A DNA stretch of 64,000 bases from Rhizophagus clarus (taxonomy: Eukaryota > Glomeromycota > Glomeromycetes > Glomerales > Glomeraceae): positions 992,001 through 1,056,000 of the forward strand of contig BLAL01000304.1 in assembly GCA_015698045.1 (NCBI GenBank), read 5' to 3'. Both the position numbers and the translations under genes were made by a program. This document shows positions 1 to 11,918 of the stretch, in pieces. The notes under the pieces are model-generated. The model was not told where the DNA came from, did no database searches, and was given only the letters and a program-made list of their open reading frames with translations. Numbering within the stretch: the stretch's first letter is position 1; every line of letters starts with the position of its first letter.

Positions 1-232
1 GAAAATAAATAATAACTTACAGATTTGACAGTCCAAACATTCCGAAACTGTATATTTTGTAATATATTTGATCGTTAATAAATATGAATGTAATAATTAT
101 AGCAATGAAATTAAAAAAAAAATACTTGCCTGGATTAGCTAATGCTGATTAAATGGCATAATCAATTAGCATAATCAATTAGTATTTATTAAGAAAAAAA
201 TATAAAATTAATAACTTAACAATAAACCCATA

Positions 233-346
233 AATGGGATCTATTTAAATCCCGAACGTCAAAATCCTGAATTCCAAAAATTGGCCGGCGTTATGCATAA
301 TTCTGCCCGAATTCGAAATTGCAGGATTTTGGTATTCGGTATTACC
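233..346. mobile_element. Short MITE of the CCCGA/TCAAAATCC family
   Basis: A 114-bp insert is flanked by the 9-bp direct repeat AAACCCATA (224-232 and 347-355). Its arms are inverted: CCGAACGTCAAAATCCTG on the left mirrors CAGGATTTTGGTATTCGG on the right. The arms resemble the ends of the larger element at 4668-5069. It sits in what should be the terminal intron of the kinase gene and supplies the stop codon of the read-through ORF. The superfamily is unknown. Confidence 0.6.
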
Positions 347-1936
347 AAACCCATATTTAATTTAAAAACAAAAGTAAATAAGTTAAATTTACCTGAGTTA
401 AATTGGAAAGATAATAAATTTGAAGAATTTGCTAATTGTGGAAGATTTTTAAAATTTAAAAGTCTACTAGTATAAATTGCTTGTGGATGAGTTTGATTGT
501 TTTCAAATTTGTCCTTGCTTGACGTACTTTCAAACTCTTTTCCCCTAATTTCATTACATTCTTTTACTTGAGAATAAATTTCACTATTTTTACCATCTTC
601 CTCATTTTCACTGTCATTAATATTTCGAATTTCGACATGCCATTTCCTTAATAATTGATACAATTTTATAGCAGTTGGTCTATTTTCTATTTCAGTATCC
701 CAACATTTTGTTATCAAATTTACAAGTAATTTTGGTACATCTTTAGAAATATTTGGTCTAAATCCATTACATATTTCAACAGCTAAAACTTCATCATGAG
801 GAATATCGCTAAAAGGAACTTTTCCAGAAAGAAACTCATTCATTATTATTCCAAATGAATAAATATCTGCTGCTTTTGTATATTGATGTCCACGTAAAAC
901 TTCTGGTGCCATATATGGTAATACTCCATAAAATCCTTCTTCTTTAACTGATTGTTTATTTGCTGGTTGACACAATCCCAAATCACTTATAAATAGACGA
1001 GGAACAGCATGTAATATATTACCCGAATGTAAATCTTTATGAACCAATCCAGCGTTATGAATATCTAGAAGTCCGCCTGCAAGATGTTGCAATGCATCAA
1101 TCTTTGTTTTATAATCTATATAATTTTCAGATTTACATAAATAATTTCTCAAATTTCCATTTTCACAATATTGTAAAACCATTATATACTCTTTAGTATT
1201 TGGATCTTGAGTTATTCCATAACATATGACAACAGTATTAAGATAAATCTGAAGATGAGATTTAATCTAATTAATTAAAAAAATTTCGTTAATAAATAAA
1301 TGCAAGTAACAATTACTAAATAAAAGTTAAACTCTAATTACTTCATTTAAAAAATCTGAACTAATATCAGAAGAATTATTCACACTTTTCAATGCATATT
1401 TGGAATTTCTACACCTACGCCAAATTTTATTTTCAATATCCCAACATTCAATGTGTCCTTCAGGCCATTCAGCCGAATAAACCTTACCAAAACCACCTTC
1501 CGCAATATAAGTGATATTTTGAAATTTTTCAATAGGTATCCATTCAACATAATTTAGATAACATACAGCATCAAGTTGTGATTGTTGTATAAATTCATCA
1601 ATAATTTCATTTCCACTAGTCCAATTTTTAAAGTTATCCTTAAGTCTTTTGGCATTACAAGGTTGACACCATTCTTTTCCTGTACCAGGTTTATTACATT
1701 CTCCACATATTCCATATGCTTTTTTTCTTTTTTCTAAATCTTCCATATAAACTACACTTTCATCAGTATATTCTGATTTATTAGTTGAAACTATAACATG
1801 AAGCTTTTAATGATCAAAAAAATTATTTCAATTTGAGTTTTAAAAATTCAATATTACCCAAATTAATGATAATAACGTATTGATATACCTGATAGTTCCT
1901 ATTCCACTTCCATAAACACTTTGACTCATTTTCCAT
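259..1936 (-). CDS. TKL-type protein kinase, Rhizophagus-expanded family (copy A)
   Basis: This is probably a Ser/Thr or dual-specificity kinase. Exons are 1889-1936, 1342-1803 and 393-1266 (or 259-1266 by read-through), and all junctions are in phase. The ATG at 1936 was chosen because exon 1 (16 codons) joins exon 2 in frame in both paralogs of this window. The read-through product is about 505 aa. A CxxC...CxxC zinc-ribbon-like motif lies at residues 49-65. The glycine loop AEGGFGKV is near 118, the VAIK-type lysine (ALKS) near 155, the HKDLHSGN catalytic loop near 248, DLG near 265 and APE near 290, so every catalytic element is present. The C-tail carries the ending AIYTSRLLNFKNLP. In copy B the next exon starts after taatag; here the matching site reads taataa. 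That exon is apparently lost, so translation runs through the donor into a MITE and stops at 259. The kinase core is secure; the 3' end is inferred. Confidence 0.85.
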
Positions 1937-2270
1937 ATTATTTAATATGAATTATACGAATTATAACTTTATATATGAGGAATTTAATCAAATAAATTCG
2001 AAATTATAATAAGTGAAAAAAAAATGAACAGTTGGTCGAAGTATTAAATATTTTACTACTGTTGCACTAAAACTTTGTTCAAGAAAAAAAAAAAAATAGT
2101 ATTGCACCAAATATAGTATTCCTACAAAGTAAAACTTTTATTACAACATTACCATCTAGCACTGCATATAGTATCCCTTTTGAACTTTATAAGACCGCGT
2201 ATTTTACTATTTAGCACTGCATATTGTATCCCCCTTTGTGCGTACCCCACTTTATGAGACCCGGGTATTT
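1937..2270. other. Intergenic, upstream of kinase A
   Basis: AT-rich promoter-side DNA. A phrase near AGCACTGCATATAGTATCCC occurs twice (about 2157 and 2213), which suggests a small degenerate repeat. No coding exon was seen. Confidence 0.4.
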
Positions 2271-2673
2271 TACAGCTGATTTCATAATGTACGGGACACA
2301 TTTCTTGCCGAGAGTAACTCAGTAAAACTCGGTAGAGATCAAATTGAAATAAAGACTATACCGCTATACTCTCCGAATCTGATAATATAATTTTTACCTT
2401 ATTCTGAGTTTTGCCGGGTTTGCCGAATATAAATAAAAGTGAATGTGTCACGTAAATATAGCTAATTTCATAATGTACTGTACGTGACACATTCATTTTT
2501 ATTTACATTCGGTAAAACCGGAAAAACCCGGTAAAATTCAGATAAAGTAAAAATTATATAATTAGATTCGGAGCACTAATCCGAGTATAGCGGTATAGTC
2601 TTTATTCTCTACCGAATTTTATTGAGTTACTCTCGGTAAGAAATATGTCCCGTACATTCTGAAATCAGCTGTA
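2271..2673. mobile_element. Palindromic (foldback) MITE with TA ends
   Basis: About 400 bp that folds on itself almost end to end. The left arm begins TACAGCTGATTTCATAATG and the right arm ends with its near complement, CTGAAATCAGCTGTA. Matching inner blocks include GAGAGTAACTCAGTAAAA against TTATTGAGTTACTCTC, and CACATTC against GAATGTG near the centre. TA at both ends fits a Tc1/mariner-type target duplication. No ORF. Confidence 0.7.
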
Positions 2674-3643
2674 TGAAATCAACTATAAATCAGCTATAAG
2701 AATCGGATACAATTCAATTTCTATCAAAAGGGTTTTGTACAAGACCTGGATATTCTATAAATTCTTGGCAAAACTTAATATACTAAATTTAACAATTATC
2801 AATTTAAATCACAATTTATTTATACTTTAGCATAAATAAGAGTTACAAAGCGACCTACAGTATAAAACTCCCATTATTGTATCCTCCCTTCTAAAGTACC
2901 TGGTATCTTCCAGAGTACCTTCAATTTTTAAAACAAGTTTTTGTATAAAACCTGGCATAATATAAGCAGTGCTAGACATCAGATTAATTGATAAGATCTA
3001 GGCCATCCCTCCGATCGTTATTTTGTTACACTTAGACACTTAAATTTCTAGATATGAGCTTATAATTCAACAAACTGCATAAATAGTATTTAACTCGGGA
3101 ACGGGAACCGTTCAAGTTTGAAGCTTACCAAAATTCAAAGTTCCGATGATTACATGATTAATTTTGACAGCAGGGCAATGTAACATTGAAATTAGTAATA
3201 AAGTTTATTTATGTAACACAAATTTGTAACAACAATCTGATTGAAAAACATTACTGTATTTGTTACACTGAAAACTTTCGAGAAATCTTTTCAAATTTCT
3301 AAATAGATAATAGATAGAATATCGGTTATACTTTAAATTACAAAGATAAGGAGACAAAAAAAAAGATATTTTACCAACAATTATTTCTCCAGCACATGAG
3401 TAATACATGCTCATAATCGAAATGGAACGCATTTACTTCTCCGAAAATCATTTCAACGACAAACAACTTACCGACAGTGCTTTCACCTACAGGATCATTT
3501 CACCGACAATTACTTCATCGACAAATGCTAAATAAATAACATTTTACAATAAAATAATTTATTGTTCCTTTTTGTATTTTTATTAATTTAATATTATTTC
3601 ATAATTTAATAATCATTAAATAAGAAATTTTTAACGTATAATC
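2674..3643. other. Non-coding DNA
   Basis: AT-rich sequence with no coherent exon on either strand. Short ORFs here have no family motifs or splice-supported extension. Confidence 0.4.
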
Positions 3644-3785
3644 TAGTGTTTCGGGCGAAACAGGTTTCGCCCAAATGAACTACAAATTCATTTCCAAATT
3701 TGGGTTTCGGAAGTTTCGGATAGTTTCGGCTTATATGGGGCGAAACTTGGGCGGATTTTGAAAAATAGTTTCGCCCGAAACTATA
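3644..3785. mobile_element. 142-bp hAT-like MITE
   Basis: Flanked by a perfect 8-bp direct repeat, GTATAATC (3636-3643 and 3786-3793). Terminal inverted repeats are TAGTGTTTCGGGCGAAAC on the left and the complement of TATAGTTTCGGGCGAAAC on the right. The interior repeats TTTCGG/CGAAAC. The 8-bp duplication and TA-starting ends suit the hAT superfamily. Confidence 0.75.
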
Positions 3786-4667
3786 GTATAATCCCATAAT
3801 ACTGCTTATAATTAAATAAAAAAATTAATATTGTGTCTATTTCGAAAAAGATTTGAGTGAAGTTCATCTAAAAACGCTTAGAATATTAATCTTTATTAGA
3901 GAAATTTTATCATCTCACTTTATAAGAAACCGATCAACTTAAGAACCAGATAATAAACAAAATTATATAATATTACTTTTATATGTATATTAATAAAATG
4001 ATAATAAATAATTGTATTTTCACTTTAATACCGGATGGATCCGGATAATTGTTTTTTTTCGATATCGGTTTTTATCCGGTTAAAAATTATCTGGATTGAG
4101 TAGTCTTTTTAAATTTTCATCCAGTGGAAAATTGGAATTAATTCCCGAAAGGGGAATGATTTTAGAGTCAACAAATCATGATTATTCATTTCTTAAGTTT
4201 CATGTTTTGGTCTATCAAATTAATCAATTTTGTGCAACTTATAACGTGTTTGTGGTGTGATAATCTTGGGACAAATTTTTTTGAAACTACGGCACAATTC
4301 GTAGTGCCGATCGAAATTTAAGTTTCTAAAGCCGTAATTTGATTAAATAAATACCTACGAATTTAATTAAATAAATGTCATGAAATTAATTTATTAATTA
4401 ATGCCGTGTTAATTACATAAGTGCCATGAATTTCATTTGCTAATCTGATGGACGGAAAACCGGATATAGTAATTTATCCGAATAAGTAATTTATACGAGA
4501 AAGCATCTATCCTGATCGAAACACTAAAATTCTTGGTAAAAATAATTTTTAATAACAAATGTTAAGACAAACATTATATTCATGTATAATAAATCTTTTT
4601 AAATAAAATTTTCGTTAGTAAAAGCGAGGAAGATGATTTATTTTGGGAAGTAGGTAATAATATTTTT
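3786..4667. other. Non-coding DNA, start of duplicated tract
   Basis: Contains small CCGGAT/ATCCGG inverted motifs (4030-4110, 4450-4485) that look like decayed transposon ends. From about 4530 the sequence matches 19350 onward (shared phrase AACAAATGTTAAGACAAA), part of the segmental duplication. Confidence 0.5.
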
Positions 4668-5069
4668 GGGGTATGGTACGAAATCCCGAAACTCAAAATC
4701 CCGACACTTCAAAATCCCGACACTCAAAATCCCGACAGGTACAAAATCCAGACAGTTTTTTTATTAAAAAATTAAATCCATTTGCCTTATTTTTTAATTA
4801 TTCAAACCCTAAGTAACTTCCCTTGCTCGCTTCGCTCGCGGTTTTTTTTTCCTAACACCTTCCTAACCTAACCTAGCCCTAACTAACCCTAAGCTAACCC
4901 TAAACTAACCCTAAGTAACTCCTATCTTATATAAAAAATCCAGTGTGAAACTCCTATCTTATGATCTGTCGGGATTTTGCACCTGTCGGGATTTTGTACC
5001 TGTCGGGATTTTGACAGTCGGGATTTTGAGGTATCGGGATTTTGAGTTTCGGGATTTCGGACGGCTCCC
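4668..5069. mobile_element. MITE with tandem CCCGA terminal repeats
   Basis: About 400 bp. The left arm is GGGGTATGGTACGAAATCCC followed by repeats of AAAATCCCGACA. The right arm is the inverse, repeats of TCGGGATTTTG ending GGACGGCTCCC. It is flanked by ATATTTT (4660-4666 and 5070-5076). The interior holds a telomere-like tract. The ORF reading across it merely translates the repeats. Confidence 0.65.
4850..4921. repeat. Interstitial telomere-like CTAACCCTAA tract
   Basis: Degenerate repeats of CTAACC, CCCTAA and the 11-mer AACTAACCCTA run through about 70 bp. They resemble fungal (CCCTAA)n telomere sequence but are irregular, and they lie inside the MITE between its terminal repeats. Confidence 0.6.
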
Positions 5070-8000
5070 ATATTTTGATAAAACATGTTTCTAATGGAAC
5101 TAATTTTTTTTCTTTTTAAAATATTTAAGATCCAATATTCATGTACATATTTGTTTAACATGTACTGTACATAAAATCTGAAACCAAAGAAATTATAAAA
5201 AATGAAAAATGACATGAAAAACTCCTACTCATCAAAATAAAGAAAAAAAAAAATAATATCATATATATTAATATATATATAGTATATTAACACAATTTAA
5301 CAAGTTATCTAATTTATAAAAAAGATTACTATATTTTAAAAAAGATTATTTAAAGTTTTTCTTCTAAAAAGGAGATACGGGACGTTCGATTAACCACTCA
5401 CATTTTGCCATTGAATCTGATAGTCTTCTTCTTTCGGTACTCAAACGACCATTAATATCAGGTCTATTCAAGAAGTCTTAGCGGTGATGCTGCTATAGAA
5501 CCTATTACAGCCACATCGAGATTTACTAAACTTAGCCCAACACAGGTAAACCCATGATGGAGTTCGAGCCGGTATATAACATGCATTATATATATAGTAA
5601 TTGATACAATAGTACTGAAAGTATGCGGTTTGAAAACTAGCCATGGTTTTAATATGTGCGTTGACTTGTAATCTCCATTCTTTTGCTTTTAATAATAGAT
5701 ATTTCTTTTTTTTTACGCATTTATTTTTACTTCATAAATAATAATCTTTCTTGTGAATATCTTTGTTTTATATAATTATCTAATAACGTATAAATTTGTT
5801 GTTTGTATAGAATTATCAGAAATGGACTATAGTAGTCGGTGGTGAACCGATGATGCGCATCTAGAATTCAAAAATTCCAACAAAATACGAATATGACACA
5901 CAAAAAAAAAATAGAAGTTGCATCTCTACTTACGCTCGCTCACATTACTATGATTTCTTTTATCACAATCGTTCGATCAGATTCATCAGGATTTTCTTCC
6001 TATTAAGCTTTCAAATGGTTAATGTGTCCTGAATAATTCTTATACTTAAATTATTTGGAAAGCCATCACTACTAATACTAACATTTGTATTGTCCCTGCA
6101 CTTTTTCATATACTGCTGCTACTTTTACTCGTTCTTTTTGTTCTCGCACTTTCAGTATTAATTCATTTACCATTGTTAACATTACTAATAATAGTTTCTA
6201 GTTTGCCCATCTGAAAAAGGTCTTTTAACGTCAAAAGTGATTATTATAATAGAAATTCTATTAAAAGGATGGATATATTAAATTATCTTCTTCAGTATTT
6301 GAATTTCTCCAGTAGGATAAATATTAGAATTTACGAACTAAATCTTGATAAAGATCTTCTTGACTTACCTTTTATACGCCTTCATTACAATTTATTTCAA
6401 TTATAAACTTATTTCGTAAAATATTATTTGTTATTGAATTCATTGCAGCTTCGTTCAATCTGTATCCATGTTGGGTTCATCCATGTTGACTCATCCATAT
6501 TAATAAGTTCATCTGTGTTGTTGCGAGTTACAATTCATATTGTTGGAATTTGTTGACGATATTGTTGTATTTGTTGCTGGTAGAGTTGAAGAAACAAATG
6601 CTGATGTTTACATGGTACTGAATCTTTGATAATTTGTGATGGTGATGATGATAGACTGATAGTACACTAACAAATAACACTTCCACCCGTTAGGAATCTT
6701 TCACCCTTCTTTATCACCTTTTTTTGTTGTATTTATCGTCATTTATATGTTTGGATGTTGTGTTTTGTTTTATTGCTATAAAAAAAAAAGGATTGTTAAT
6801 CGTTGTTGTAGTAGTTACGGGTGAATTAATAACAATAAAATAAAATAAATAACCTCATACATAAAAATTTTTTTTTTTCCGAATCAAATTTTGTAATATT
6901 AACATGATAAAGTTTCATACAATCGTATGTTATCATATTATTGAATATGAATCATCTATATGAATAACTAATCAAATATTCTCATAATAACCGAACATGA
7001 AGGAATAATCCAATACAACTGAGAAGAAGAAAAAATCAATTCATTAAAAAAATATTTTTTTAATAAAATAAACGAAACCTAAACGAACACGCACGTATTA
7101 CTTACAGCATGTCTTGAAGAAGAAATTCAACATTGTATATCAGAAGTACTACTAATAACTTCTTTTACGTTTTAATATAATCCAATTATAAATATTAACA
7201 TCCATATTATGTTGATACTGGTGATGTTAATAATAAAAAACCATTATACGTCCATTTTGGTGGGGTTTCATTGTTATTATCTGCAATACAGTCTGATTCC
7301 TTTGTTGACGTTGCGTAAAACATAGGAAAAAATAAAGAGATTTGAAAAAAAAATCAAAAATTTAAAAAAAAAAAAGAATTAAAATCAATTGAAAAATTAA
7401 AAAACGAAAAAATCATAACTCACCTATGCTTTGACGCCAACTAAATAGTTAAATCACCAAATTTTGATCAGCTTAATTGATCGAAAAAAAAAAAACATTT
7501 TTTTTTTTTTGATCGTTAAAAAATATCATTTGCTTTGTGCATAGAATAATTTGGATACACGACAAATAACAAGATAATCATATGAATTAGTGAACTGCAA
7601 AAAAAAAAAAAATCAACTACTGACTACCCCTTTTCGATTTTCCTCTTCAATTATTTTTATTTTCCATAAATCAAAATATGATCAGTATGATCGTGATCAA
7701 ACGAATAAATTCTCTTGCTTTAGCCTTTCTCTCTTACTGAAGATAACCAAAGGATTGTTTTATACCAAATATTTAAAAAAAAATTCTCCTAATATCCTAT
7801 AAATACCAAAAAAAAATTCTTTCTATGATAAAAAATTATTCATTAATGATGATGGTGATGATGGTGATAATACATTATTTGTCATATTCCTGCTTCTTTA
7901 AATATTATAAGGCCTACGGATTTAAGAATACCGTTTTCTAAGTGAACTATCATCCGCACAATAAAAGTAAATAATTTATGAATAAATTAATAATTAAAAA

Positions 8001-9713
8001 AATATTTCAAAAGAAGGATGCTTGCCTTTATTGTTTTAACATAAAATCAAAACATGATGGTATGATTCGAATAAAGCATAAAAATTGGGGACATAACACG
8101 TATATTTATTAATAATTAATTTATCGCGAGGATAAACTATCATATTACAAAATTATCGAAGAAACAAAAACGTTTTGGTTTTTATACGCGGATCAAAAGT
8201 TGTGTAATCGTTACCGCATACATAAGTTATAAAATCACGTGATCTTATCTGTTAGCTCTTGAAACATACTTTTTGCAAGATCTGTACAATTTTAATAGAT
8301 AAAATAAATTAAAACAAGGATAAGTACAGTTAATGGTAATCTAAAAGGTAGTTTTATTATCAGTTATCAGGTACGACCTGTAATTTTTTCAAAAAAAAAA
8401 AAAAACTTTTAAAATCTTTTGTTGCTATTTAATCGAGCACATTATATTTGGTTTGAACATCTATTTAATTTTAAAATAAGGCTCATTTGAAAGTAGAAAG
8501 GATTATCATTATTAACATGAAGTGATTAAACATTGAACATCCTTATCGCTATGCTTAACTTTGGAGATCAAATTTTATTATCGTATTTTCACTGCAGAAA
8601 TAATATTTTGTTGTGCTATTCTTTAACTAAATTGTAAGTTGTTAACGATATGTTTTCATAATGAATACTGTAAGTGGTATGATTTTAAAATTAATAAATT
8701 TAATTTTTATTCTTCTCTTACCAAAAATATATTTAATAGAATTAAAAAAAGTATTTCGAAACATGATTTTTTCATTATATTGATAATATTGAATACTATT
8801 ATAGAAAAATTCTGTTTGAGAAAAAAAAAAATTAATTGTAGACATAAAGAAAAACATAATAATATATTTAATTAAACACGTAGAACTAGTGAAAATCTGA
8901 CCGATGATTATAAGTTTATTTAACACTATCCGATGATATGGCTGGTAAATTCTGGTAAATATATTGTACCTTAATGGAAGACCCCTGCGCAATAACATTT
9001 TTCGTATTATTTAATAATATTTGAAAATACTTACTTTGCGTTATATAATTTCATTTATCAAAAGAAAATGTGTTTGTTGGCGTAAAAATAAAAAAAAACA
9101 AACAAACCCGCAAGTTAAATTTGGACGAATATGATTTTATAATTTTTTTAATTTATCTAAAAAATTCAAATTACATAACAGATAACATTTACGTACTTTG
9201 GCGTAAATAATTAAGAATCAGAAAAGATTATATAATTCATAATTTTTTTTAAAAAAAAAAACTGGTCAAATTAATAATTAATTAATTAGTGCTGCACATC
9301 AAGGATATCATCATTAATTTGCCGGAAACGCACATACTTATTTTGTCTTTCTTATTGTTCTTTAAATGACTCTCATTGATTATCGTTGTTGGCGTAGTAA
9401 TCACGTGACATTGTGGCAAAGTATATAGAGCCGCCTAAGCCAAAGCCATCATAGCCTGTTATTTTTGATATTTCCGATTTATTTGATATATCAGTTTTAT
9501 TTTATTTATTTGATTTATTAGTTTTATTTGATATATTAGATTTATTTGTTATATTTTTAAATATATTTTATTTTGTATAAATATCCTGAAATTTCTTTTT
9601 AGTTGAAGGATATCAGAGAGTGTAATAAAAAAAGTTATAATAACAAGTTCATATAATTAATAAATAAACTCTTTTACCTTATAAACGACCCAATAAAAAG
9701 TTTTTGCATTAAT
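5070..9713. other. Non-coding half of the segmental duplication (copy A)
   Basis: No supported gene. Blocks at about 5360-5440, 5930-6060, 6270-6400, 7200-7250 and 7840-7930 align in order with 19820-19900, 19930-20050, 20210-20300, 21020-21090 and 21760-21850. ORFs on both strands at 8639-8998 overlap each other in low-complexity AT sequence and look spurious. Degenerate TTTATTTGATATATTAG repeats occupy 9463-9570. Confidence 0.6.
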
Positions 9714-10127
9714 TTGTGCCAAAATTATATCCATAAGTTATAAATTATATAGTGAGCCCGTTTGGCACAAAATTTGATTGTATTTATTTTAGCTTTATTC
9801 AAGTCATAGTCCAGCTTTAAGCCATTTTTGCACACTAGTTTATACCAGTTTTATATCTAAAATTGTACTAAATATATCTAAAATCGTACCAAATAAATCT
9901 AATATATAAGCCAATTAATTTATAAATTTATATTATATATATTCTAATTATGGGCCATTTTAAACATAAATTTGTATTACATATATTAGCAAATTATATA
10001 TATAGTTCTCATCTATTTATGTTATATATGTTTAAAATATGTTATAAATTTGTACCAAATTTATCTTGTTCTATATAATTAAATTCTACATGATCATGCT
10101 AATTCACTACATCTAATTTAGTTAGTA

Positions 10128-11690
10128 TTACTGGCATTTAGTACGTTTTCTTGTTGAGTGGCGAACAGTAACAGGTTGTTTGCTTGAATTATCTTGTATA
10201 GCCTGTTCTGAATTCGTGTTCTTGTTAGAGTCATTAACTTGTTCCTTATTAGTAACTACAGAATTTTAATTTATGTTAATGAATTATAATTCTCAATTTT
10301 TATAAAGTTAAATTACAAAAATTTATATTTACATTTGTTTGTGCTATAAGGATCATTCAACTTCAGATTTTGTGTTTGATTTATATTTGAATTACCCAAT
10401 ACTTTTTTCTGTTTCTTATTAACCAGGCGCTTCATTGGACCTATTATTTTTAAAATTTTGTTTATATAATTAATTTAAGAAATATTAGCTATTATAAAAT
10501 AAAACAATTAAACAATTTGTATATACAAGTATCAGAATTGCTCTGTAATTCATAATTAGTATATTTTTGAGAATCTGTTGTAATGAGTTCTTGAAAATTT
10601 GACGCAATATATTCTGGAGAATCTGGTGTGATATCTTTTGGAAAATCTGGTGTAAAATTATTATCTGCCAGGGAATTTGGTATATTATGTTCTGAATCTG
10701 TTACATTCAAATCAATATCATTAGATTTTTTATTAATTTTTCTTGTTGTTATGAGTTGGATTCCTTTTACTCTCTCCTATAAAATAAAAATAAGTTACAA
10801 TCACATTCAAGAACGAATTTTTTTTACAAATCATCTGAAATTGAAAAAGTTTTAAGATATTTACTAAAATTATTAACATATCGTCGAATCATTTCTCTTT
10901 GTGCCCAATCACCAATTGTTTTTGGAAATTGATCATTCTTCTTGTTAAACTAGAAAAGGTAAATATTAAGTTAAATAGCAATTGTAAAATTTGAAACTTT
11001 TATCTTTTGCTAACCTTATCAACCACTTTATTAAGAAGGCCTGCATCAATATCTTTATACATCGTAGTATTAGCAACTTCAGATAGATATTCTTTGCATA
11101 TGTGTCTCATTGCTTCCTAATAAATAAATGTTTTCAAGAATATTATATTTTAAGTAAATTAATGTGTAATGCAAAAAAAGATTATTAGGAAAATAAAATA
11201 ATTACCATATATCCGTTCCATGTCCTTTTTTTAATGTAATTATAGCCTTTATATTTTGGAATAGGCTACAGAAAATTCTTATTGAAATTATTGCATTATC
11301 ACTTGTTATAAAAAAAGCATTATTATTTACCTGTTCAGGATCAGTTGAAGACCATTCAGTAGACTCTTCCCTAGGTATAATTATTTTTTTCTTATTGGCC
11401 TTATTTTTAAGAGTTTCTGTAATTGATGATGGTTTAGTTTTCTTATGATCCGATTGCTTAGCAGCTTCAATTTTCTTCTGTTTCTTATTTTGCTTTTTGC
11501 GCTCATCATTATCTTTTGAAGCTTTTTCTTTTAGATATTTAAGTTGTTTTTTAAGTTCTATAATTTCGTCCATAGTATTTTTTTTTGTAGAATTTTTTTC
11601 AGTAAAAGTCTCTATATCTGTAGAATAATTTGAAGAATCATTATCTGATTCTTCATAAGCTGAATTTTCCAAGGATTTTTTATGGTTCAT
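10128..11690 (-). CDS. Transposon-associated accessory protein, unknown function
   Basis: Not recognised as a named family. Exons on the minus strand: 11331-11690, 11206-11265, 11015-11116, 10865-10949, 10527-10776, 10333-10440 and 10128-10255. All junctions keep phase except the one between 10865 and 10776, where no simple GT-AG pair joins the frames; either a small indel or an unusual splice lies there. The product is about 364 codons. The N-terminus is Ser/Asp/Glu-rich, then comes a Lys-rich coiled-coil-like stretch (ELKKQLKYLKEKA), then a conserved-looking middle with GDWAQREMIRRYVNNF. The tail is basic and ends RHSTRKRTKCQ. The ATG at 11690 faces the transposase gene across about 230 bp. 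The basic tail and this placement suggest a DNA-binding or regulatory transposon protein, by inference only. Confidence 0.65.
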
Positions 11691-11918
11691 AATATATGTT
11701 TAATATAAATTCAAGTATAGTTTGTAATTTTAAAAAAAAAATTTTTTTTTGTTTGAATAAAAAGGAGTAAAATCGTGGAAAGAAATGGTAGCTTAGCTAA
11801 GTTTAAGATAGTTTAAATAGGAATTTTAATCAACAATTACCAAAATAATCAATCAATTACAAATGTATTACTAATTGTTATTATTACTAATAAATTTGTT
11901 AATGAAATCATTATATAA
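11691..11918. promoter_or_regulatory. Divergent intergenic region between transposon genes
   Basis: About 230 bp of AT-rich DNA between the accessory-gene ATG and the first open exon of the transposase. It must hold both 5' regions. It may also hide the first transposase exon, because that exon as read has no ATG. No clear TATA box was singled out. Confidence 0.35.

Noticed and set aside
281..475. 64-aa plus-strand ORF
   Set aside because: Antisense to the kinase A 3' end and the MITE.
4922..5215. 97-aa minus-strand ORF
   Set aside because: Much of it translates the CCCGA repeats of a MITE (NPDT/NPET pattern).
5470..5575. Possible tRNA around GTTCGAGCC
   Set aside because: No acceptor stem or D/anticodon arms could be paired around the motif.
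8639..8998. Overlapping ORFs of 78 and 118 aa on opposite strands
   Set aside because: Low-complexity AT sequence with no motifs, no splice partners and no conservation in the other duplicate.
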